From: an uncultured Pseudobdellovibrionaceae bacterium
GTDB taxonomy: Bacteria; Bdellovibrionota; Bdellovibrionia; Bdellovibrionales; Bdellovibrionaceae
Length of the DNA: 9,396 nt
Direction: 5' to 3'
Assembly: GCA_937900305.1 (NCBI GenBank)
Contig: CALCCV010000523.1
Span: forward strand, 1-9,396
How positions within the stretch are numbered: the stretch's first letter is position 1; each line of letters starts with the position of its first letter. Below are positions 1-5,429 of the stretch, one piece after another. Below the pieces are notes generated by a model. The model saw only the letters and a program-made list of their open reading frames with translations. It was not told where the DNA came from and made no database searches. The translations under genes were made by a program, and so were the position numbers.

Positions 1-681
1 CAGAAGTTTTCTCTTTATGGCAATCTTTCCGTCCGTCAAAATCTTGAGTTTTTTTCGGGGATTTATAATTTAAAAGGGGAGAAGCGAAGAGAAAAAATTA
101 AAGATATGATTGAAATTTTTTCTTTTGAGCCTTACTTACGCTTAAATGCTGATGAGCTTTCTTTAGGGTATAAACAAAGGCTTGCTCTTGCTTGCAGCTT
201 GATGCATAACCCGGAAATTTTATTTTTAGATGAGCCAACCGCGGGAGTTGACGTCGAACTTCGACATGACATGTGGGAAATGGTTCGTGGCTTGCGATCT
301 CGAGGAGTCACGATCATCTTAACGACTCACTATATTGAAGAAGCCGAAGGAATGGCCGATCGAATCGGGGTTATCAGCAAAGGTCAACTCATCTTGGTCG
401 AAGAGAAATCCTTGTTAATGAAAAAACTTGGCAAGAAGCAGCTCATCTTGCAGCTCCAGTCGCCGTTGCACAACCTACCTGCAGAACTCAAAGAATTTCA
501 ACTTGAGCTTAGCTCCGACGGAGGCCAAATGATTTACACGTTTGATTCCCAGGCCGAACAAACAGGAATCTCCAAATTATTGAAGCGCCTTGATGATTTG
601 AAAATAGATTTTAAAGATCTAAAAACCTCTGAAAGTTCTCTCGAAGATATTTTTGTCAAATTGGTAGGGGGTCACCGGTGA
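1..681 (+). CDS. ABC transporter ATP-binding protein, YadG/DrrA-like, 5'-truncated by the window edge
   Basis: This is the nucleotide-binding subunit of an ABC-2 type exporter; it hydrolyses ATP on the cytoplasmic face to drive the adjacent permease. The frame is open from base 1, so the ATG at 106 is internal and not the start; the Walker A part lies outside the window. Visible in order are the Q-loop region (QKFSLY, visible residues 1-6), the signature LSLGYKQR (53-60), Walker B ILFLDE (73-78), the D-loop AGVD (81-84) and the switch histidine in TTH (residue 110). The C-terminal part, through SLEDIFVKLV, resembles E. coli YadG. The part before Walker B looks more like YbhF-type ATPases, and codon use changes at about base 240 (see findings). 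The TGA stop overlaps the GTG start of the permease gene, so the two are translationally coupled. The exported substrate cannot be told from sequence. Confidence 0.93.
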   Translation, partial: QKFSLYGNLSVRQNLEFFSGIYNLKGEKRREKIKDMIEIFSFEPYLRLNADELSLGYKQRLALACSLMHNPEILFLDEPTAGVDVELRHDMWEMVRGLRSRGVTIILTTHYIEEAEGMADRIGVISKGQLILVEEKSLLMKKLGKKQLILQLQSPLHNLPAELKEFQLELSSDGGQMIYTFDSQAEQTGISKLLKRLDDLKIDFKDLKTSESSLEDIFVKLVGGHR

Positions 682-1439
682 ATTTTCATGCGATCAAAGC
701 CATCTATTCTTTCGAGCTCGCTCGTTTTTTTAGGACACTCTTTCAAAGTATTGCATCGCCGGTGCTTTCAACGTCACTTTATTTCATTGTCTTTGGCAGT
801 GCCATTGGTTCTCGCATGACCGAAATGAATGGAGTCAGTTATGGAGCCTTTATCGTTCCAGGATTGATTATGCTTTCTGTTTTGACCGAAAGCATTTCGA
901 ATGCCTCCTTTGGAATTTATTTTCCCAGATATTCAGGGACCATCTATGAAATTCTATCGGCGCCAGTTTCAGCTTTCGAGATAATTGCTGGCTATGTCGG
1001 AGCAGCTGCAACTAAATCGATCATTTTAGGAATTATTATTCTGGGAACATCTCGACTTTTTGTCGGCTATTCGATCGCTCATCCTTTTTGGATGATATCG
1101 TTTCTTGTGCTCACGGCTCTGGCATTTAGCATTTTTGGATTTATCATTGGCCTTTGGGCCGATGGGTTTGAAAAACTTCAGGTCATACCACTAATGATCG
1201 TAACACCTCTGACCTTTCTGGGTGGCAGTTTTTATTCGATCGAGATGTTGCCGCCCTTTTGGCAAAAAGTCTCTCTCTTCAATCCCATTGTCTATCTGAT
1301 CAATGGTTTTCGTTGGAGTTTTTTTGATGTTGCCGATGTCAGCCTCGCCGCCAGCTTAACTCTGACGCTGGCCTTTCTAGCCGTGTGCCTTTTCGTAGTG
1401 TGGTTGATTTTTAGAACTGGTTACAAAATTAAAAATTAG
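678..1439 (+). CDS. yadH: ABC-2 type transporter permease, YadH-like
   Basis: This is the inner-membrane subunit of the exporter encoded with the preceding ATPase. It has 253 residues, close to the roughly 256 of E. coli YadH, and matches that family along its length: SLYFIVFGSAIGSR near residues 33-46, FIVPGLIM at 58-65, IIAGYVG at 102-108, and the hallmark ABC-2 C-terminal block LTFLGGSFYS (178-187), LPPFW (191-195), FNPIVYLINGFR (201-212). About six hydrophobic segments are seen, at roughly 25-45, 57-72, 100-125, 135-160, 166-185 and 222-246. The start is GTG at 678, giving a 4-base overlap (GTGA) with the ATPase stop; the purine-rich GGGGG at 667-671 inside the upstream gene can serve as ribosome binding site. 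YadGH-type pairs are annotated as exporters, often without known substrate. The symbol reflects family resemblance and not proven orthology. Confidence 0.93.
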   Translation: MNFHAIKAIYSFELARFFRTLFQSIASPVLSTSLYFIVFGSAIGSRMTEMNGVSYGAFIVPGLIMLSVLTESISNASFGIYFPRYSGTIYEILSAPVSAFEIIAGYVGAAATKSIILGIIILGTSRLFVGYSIAHPFWMISFLVLTALAFSIFGFIIGLWADGFEKLQVIPLMIVTPLTFLGGSFYSIEMLPPFWQKVSLFNPIVYLINGFRWSFFDVADVSLAASLTLTLAFLAVCLFVVWLIFRTGYKIKN

Positions 1440-1455
1440 TTGCAAATGACCATCG

Positions 1456-3711
1456 TCAGTTCTGCTTCATTTGTTCGCCGACATTGAAAATCAGTACTGA
1501 TTTCTGTATCGGTTTCGTGAGGTGCAAGTTGCAGCCAGCCGCCAAGGACTTTGCAGCTTCAGAGGGCAGTGCGTGCGCAGTGAGAGCTATGATCGGTCCC
1601 AAGTATCCCTGACTCCGAATTCGGCGGGTCGCCTCAAGTCCATCCATCCCCGGCATTTGAACATCCATCAATATACAGTCATACGTCTTTTCGAGAGTTC
1701 GCTGAACAGCTTTGAGTCCATCAGTTGCGATTTCAATTTTGGCACCAAGGCCATTGAAATAATGAACTAGCAACTTTGCATTGTCGGGAGAATCTTCAAC
1801 TATCAAAATAGAGCGTTGTTGGAATGGTTTTGACGAGTCCTCTCCTGCAACGATGGGCGCTGAGTTCGGATTTCTCATTTTGGCGACATCTTCTTCCGTC
1901 GCTCGCATGACAGCAATTTGAAATCGAAAGTGACTACCTTGCCCAGCCTGACTGCGCCTCAATTCAAGGTTTCCACCTAAGGCGCCGGCAATTCTTTTTG
2001 ACAACGCCAAACCTAAACCGCTTCCACCATACTTTCGGGCAATCGACGGATCTCCCTGACTAAAGGGTTGAAATAGACTTTTTTGATTTTCATCTGAAAT
2101 TCCAATTCCCGCGTCCTCAACATCCACCATCAAATTCATTTCGTTTGCGCTGGCACCCGCATGGCAACTGACCGTGAGCTGAATCGTTCCTTTTTCAGAG
2201 AATTTTATAGCGTTGCCCAGTAAATTGATTAGAACTTGATTCAGCCGCAGCCGATCCGTGACCAAATTTGCCGAAGTCTCTCCGCGATAGAACAGCTGAA
2301 TGTCCAAACCTTTGGCCTTTAAGCTTGGCAAAAATGAATTCACGACTTCGTCAATCGCAGTTCGCAAAGAAAAAACCGACTGTTGAATCGGGATATTCCC
2401 AGCTTCAAATTTAGAAAGATCTAAAATGTCATCGATGAGATACAACAGCTGCGTTCCATTAGCCCGAATGCGTTCAAGATATTCTTGATTTTCAGAGGAG
2501 GCCTCCTTCAAACTCAGAAGCTCAGAGAAACCTAAAATCGAATTCATGGGCGTGCGAATTTCGTGACTCATATTCGCTAAAAATTGCATTTTGGCTTGAT
2601 TTGCATTTTCGGCGAATTCTTTAGCTGACTTCTCACGCTCAAGACTCTGCTCAAGCTGTAGAGTGCGCTCTTCCACGCGCTGTTCAAGGTCACGTCTGGC
2701 ATCGACCAACTCTGATTCTGTCAACTTGCGGTCAGTGATGTCTTGGGATGTTCCCCACATTTTTGTGGTACGGCCAGCATTTTTTACGACGCGCCCCCGA
2801 CTCAGGATAAAACGATCTCCTTGGCGGGTGGTGATTCGATTTTCAAATGAAAAATCTTCGCCGGTTTCGAAGGAACTTTCAATGATTGCAGAAACTTTTT
2901 CGCGCAAATTTGGATTGAGTCTTTGCATGTAAGCTTTAAAAGAAGGATCAAATTGATCCTTCGAAACATCAAAAATTTTAAAAAGTTCGTCAGACCAGGT
3001 GATCAAATCGGCCTCAAGATCCCACTCCCAATTTCCCATCCGCGCAATCGACTGTGCTTCTCGGAGTTGAAATTCCCTCTTTTTGAGTTCCGCCTCGGTT
3101 TTTGACAGGTTCCGAAAATAACTCGTGAACTCGAGCGAAAGTTCTTTTTCTGTCCTCAACATCGCGTTCACACATACGACAATTGCCATCAATGTCACCG
3201 TACTGATGATTGAAGTCAGCATCAGTGGCGGCGGCACGTTGCCCGACAGAGGATACCAATGTTCAACAAAATAAAAAATGGGAACATGAAGAAAAGCAAA
3301 TACAGCGTAGCCTAACGAATAGTTTTTTACGTCCATGACCGCGCCGACGACATAAAGGGCCGCCAAATCAATCGCGAAGAACGGGCTGTTCAAACCTCCG
3401 GTGAGCCAAAGACTCGGCAGAGTGCTAATCCAAAATGCGCCATACAATGGCCACCAATAATAAATTGGCCGAGATGGGGATCGCAACCATCTGAACGAAA
3501 TTCCGCAACCCAAAAGTAAAATGAGATCTGTCGCGACAACCGCAGGAGCGCTCCAAAAAAAATCCGCGATGGTCGCGACCATCGAAAGAACAATTCCGGC
3601 CACACAAAAAGCGCGACCAATGCGAAGTGCGCGCTCTTCTCGCCAAACTATCTGTAACTGTTGCGGATTCTCTGCGACCGAAGGGGTCTGTAGCCGATTT
3701 CGGTAGGGCAT
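1456..3711 (-). CDS. Hybrid sensor histidine kinase: six-TM membrane domain, PAS, HisKA, HATPase, REC
   Basis: This is a membrane-bound hybrid kinase of 751 residues that autophosphorylates on histidine and passes phosphate to its own receiver. The N-terminal third has six hydrophobic segments (about 31-53, 55-76, 83-103, 109-128, 132-152, 163-185). Between segments three and four lies GGLNSPF (105-111), similar to the GGxxNPF quinone loop of RegB/PrrB kinases. A PAS_3-type domain follows (about 217-330, ending WGTSQDITDRK), then a coiled coil (331-370), an H-box with H383 in MSHEIRTP, the N-box around NLLGNAIKF (496-504), G1 DAGIGI (533-538) and G2 GGSGLGLAL (562-570). The C-terminal REC has E639/D640, phospho-acceptor D683, T711 and K733. 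No output or Hpt domain is present, so the onward partner is elsewhere. The ATG at 3711 has no convincing Shine-Dalgarno sequence, so the start is less sure than the domains. It lies 72 bases after the YaiI gene and converges with the permease gene across 16 bases. Confidence 0.95.
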   Translation of the reverse strand: MPYRNRLQTPSVAENPQQLQIVWREERALRIGRAFCVAGIVLSMVATIADFFWSAPAVVATDLILLLGCGISFRWLRSPSRPIYYWWPLYGAFWISTLPSLWLTGGLNSPFFAIDLAALYVVGAVMDVKNYSLGYAVFAFLHVPIFYFVEHWYPLSGNVPPPLMLTSIISTVTLMAIVVCVNAMLRTEKELSLEFTSYFRNLSKTEAELKKREFQLREAQSIARMGNWEWDLEADLITWSDELFKIFDVSKDQFDPSFKAYMQRLNPNLREKVSAIIESSFETGEDFSFENRITTRQGDRFILSRGRVVKNAGRTTKMWGTSQDITDRKLTESELVDARRDLEQRVEERTLQLEQSLEREKSAKEFAENANQAKMQFLANMSHEIRTPMNSILGFSELLSLKEASSENQEYLERIRANGTQLLYLIDDILDLSKFEAGNIPIQQSVFSLRTAIDEVVNSFLPSLKAKGLDIQLFYRGETSANLVTDRLRLNQVLINLLGNAIKFSEKGTIQLTVSCHAGASANEMNLMVDVEDAGIGISDENQKSLFQPFSQGDPSIARKYGGSGLGLALSKRIAGALGGNLELRRSQAGQGSHFRFQIAVMRATEEDVAKMRNPNSAPIVAGEDSSKPFQQRSILIVEDSPDNAKLLVHYFNGLGAKIEIATDGLKAVQRTLEKTYDCILMDVQMPGMDGLEATRRIRSQGYLGPIIALTAHALPSEAAKSLAAGCNLHLTKPIQKSVLIFNVGEQMKQN

Positions 3712-3783
3712 AATACAAACTTAATGATCAATTCGCGAGGTGGCAAGCTGCCAACCGGCAATCAAGATCCAGACTTTTTCATT

Positions 3784-4251
3784 TTATTTTTTGAGCGAGA
3801 CTGATTTGCGGCGTAGACCTTGGATGATTCGATCCATTTCTGACAGAAATCGAGATCGATCTTTTTTTTCCATGGCGGATGGTCCTCCGCGCTGTTCGCC
3901 CATGTGTCTGAGATTTGCGGTTAACTCCCGCATGGCCAAAGCGGAGCCAATGCTGTCTTCGGTGAATTCGTTTCCCTTAGGTCCCAAAACTCTCGCCAGT
4001 TTTTTTAGACAACGATCCGCCAGCAAAATGTCGGTTGTCACTACCAAGTCGCCTTGCTCCGTTTTTTCTGCGATCCAGTCGTCTGCGGCATCAAATCCCC
4101 CTGACACCACAATCATCTCTATATTTGGATCGAGAGGAATACCCATGGCCCTGTTAGCAACGACAAAAACTTTCATTTTGTAACGTTCAGCCACTTTAAA
4201 AATTTCGGATTTCACCGGACAACCGTCGGCATCGACGTATATGTTTAGCAT
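3784..4251 (-). CDS. yaiI: YaiI/YqxD family (UPF0178, DUF188) PIN-like domain protein
   Basis: This is a 155-residue cytoplasmic protein of the UPF0178 family, which has a PIN-like nuclease fold by family knowledge but no well-established function. The family marks are clear: YVDADGCP at residues 5-12 (acidic D7 and D9), VVSGGFDAADDWI (48-60, D54 and D57/D58), GDLVVTTDILLA (67-78, D68 and D74), the GPKGNEFTEDSI region (90-101) and GGPSAMEKKDRSRF (122-135). The clustered aspartates are those expected to hold metal in a PIN-like site, but nuclease activity is inference. Its length matches E. coli YaiI (about 150). The ATG at 4251 is 6 bases after the stop of the AlkC-like gene, so the two are almost certainly co-transcribed; a GGAG element sits inside the end of that gene, about 11 bases before the ATG. 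The last residues are lysine-rich (RRKSVSLKK). Confidence 0.93.
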   Translation of the reverse strand: MLNIYVDADGCPVKSEIFKVAERYKMKVFVVANRAMGIPLDPNIEMIVVSGGFDAADDWIAEKTEQGDLVVTTDILLADRCLKKLARVLGPKGNEFTEDSIGSALAMRELTANLRHMGEQRGGPSAMEKKDRSRFLSEMDRIIQGLRRKSVSLKK

Positions 4252-4257
4252 ACCTAG

Positions 4258-5391
4258 TTATAACTCCAAATTCCACTGTCCTTTGGAAATCACCCTGCCA
4301 TTGATTTGAATTTCGAGGTGGTGCAAACCCGGATAATACTCGCGCGTCGTGATTCTCTTGAAGGGGTGGCTCTTTTGAATTAAAATTTTTCCCTGGGCGG
4401 GGAGCAGGAGGGTCTTCAGTTTAAAAACTTTGGGAGCCGTGCTTTTGTTAGCTTTGACAAAATGAACTCGATAATCGATCACCAATTTTTGAGATGTCTT
4501 TGCTAAAGATTTAATTTCGAATTGAAAATCAAGGCGTTCTCCCAGTTTGATCTTCTTCTGGCGAATTTTGAAGTCGTTCACGGTGATTGCGACTTTTGTC
4601 GAAACGCCAATGATGGCCAACGCCTTTGGATGACCGTCTTTAATCAAAGTTCGCAAAGAGCGTCGAACTATCCAATCCATTTTTGCCGAATCTTCTGCTT
4701 TCGCTTTCTTCAACCACTCTTTTAAAGTGGTGATCACAAAGTCGGGATGATCTTTGGCAATGTCATTCAAGTGATTCGCAACACTTTTTCTTACATATAG
4801 TTCGGGATCAAACTTCAAGACTTCCAAAATCTCCAAACTGGGCGTCGGATCCGCGATGAATTCCTGCAGACGCTCGCCCCAGGGCAAGCGTGGTCGCGTG
4901 CCCTCAGACGCCCATCGCCGCACGTGGGGATTTTGATCATGAGCGCACTTCAATAAAAATTTCATCGCTTTCCGAGGGTGCGACTTGATGAAAGGTCGAA
5001 TGGCCCATTCAGAGGTAAAAAGAACGGTGATTTGCTTGAGAGCCTCTAATGAGAGGTCGGGCCGATCTATTCCAAAGACTTGAATGAATTCGGTGATTGG
5101 CCAAAGGTCAAAATCACGAATCACTTTTCCACCGGCCGCACGGAGCAAAATTTCCAAGGCCACCTCATAGTCTTTCGGAAGCAAGGTGCGAAGCTCATCT
5201 CGCAAAAATCGCACTCTCGGTTTCATTTCCAGCGGTGCAAGTTGGTTCATCAATCCGAGCCATCGTTTGCGATCAAATTCAGAATAATGTGCTGAAATCG
5301 CAGTAGCGGTTCGCTTCAAATATTCGCGACCATAGAGATGCTTGAACGCACTTTGGTTTTCTGAAGGTTCGATTTTTTTTGAACGACTCAC
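4258..5391 (-). CDS. alkC: AlkC-type 3-methyladenine DNA glycosylase with HEAT-like repeats and C-terminal Ig-like domain
   Basis: This is a predicted DNA glycosylase of the AlkC branch of the HEAT-like repeat family. Characterised AlkC enzymes excise small cationic alkylation lesions, mainly N3-methyladenine, as the first step of base excision repair. The 377-residue protein has a helical repeat body (about 20-262) with AlkC-like blocks: AIRPFIKSHP (130-139), NPHVRRWASEGTRPRLPW (154-171), FDPELYVRKSVANHLNDIAK (194-213) and WIVRRSLRTLIKDGHPKAL (240-258). From about 265 to the end it turns into beta-rich sequence (for example KLGERLDFQFEIKSL, 282-296, and VIDYRVHFVKA, 304-314), matching the position of the immunoglobulin-like domain of AlkC proteins that bend DNA. 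The start is GTG at 5391, chosen because AAAGGA lies 8 bases upstream. It begins 38 bases after the CHASE kinase stop and ends 6 bases before yaiI. No stress-response operator was recognised. Exact substrate range is inferred. Confidence 0.88.
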   Translation of the reverse strand: MSRSKKIEPSENQSAFKHLYGREYLKRTATAISAHYSEFDRKRWLGLMNQLAPLEMKPRVRFLRDELRTLLPKDYEVALEILLRAAGGKVIRDFDLWPITEFIQVFGIDRPDLSLEALKQITVLFTSEWAIRPFIKSHPRKAMKFLLKCAHDQNPHVRRWASEGTRPRLPWGERLQEFIADPTPSLEILEVLKFDPELYVRKSVANHLNDIAKDHPDFVITTLKEWLKKAKAEDSAKMDWIVRRSLRTLIKDGHPKALAIIGVSTKVAITVNDFKIRQKKIKLGERLDFQFEIKSLAKTSQKLVIDYRVHFVKANKSTAPKVFKLKTLLLPAQGKILIQKSHPFKRITTREYYPGLHHLEIQINGRVISKGQWNLEL

Positions 5392-5399
5392 TATAACCG

Positions 5400-5405
5400 T
5401 CCTTT
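5400..5405 (-). promoter_or_regulatory. Ribosome binding site of the AlkC-like gene
   Basis: Read on the minus strand this is AAAGGA, 8 bases before the GTG at 5391. It decides the GTG start, because there is no nearby in-frame ATG with a comparable site. Confidence 0.7.
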
Positions 5406-5429
5406 GTAATTATCCTCTGTTGCCAGAAA

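Noticed and set aside
3703..3718. TATTAT on the minus strand as -10 box for the PAS kinase
   Set aside because: It overlaps the ATG at 3711 and has no -35 partner at proper spacing, so it cannot drive that start; too weak to argue for a downstream start.
3738..3756. Possible terminator between yaiI and the PAS kinase (TGGCA-GCT-TGCCA on the minus strand)
   Set aside because: The stem is only 5 bp with a tight loop, and no T-tract follows, so it is not a convincing intrinsic terminator.
3740..4183. 147-residue plus-strand open frame opposite yaiI
   Set aside because: Antisense to a gene with clear UPF0178 family motifs; composition and lack of motifs mark it as a shadow.
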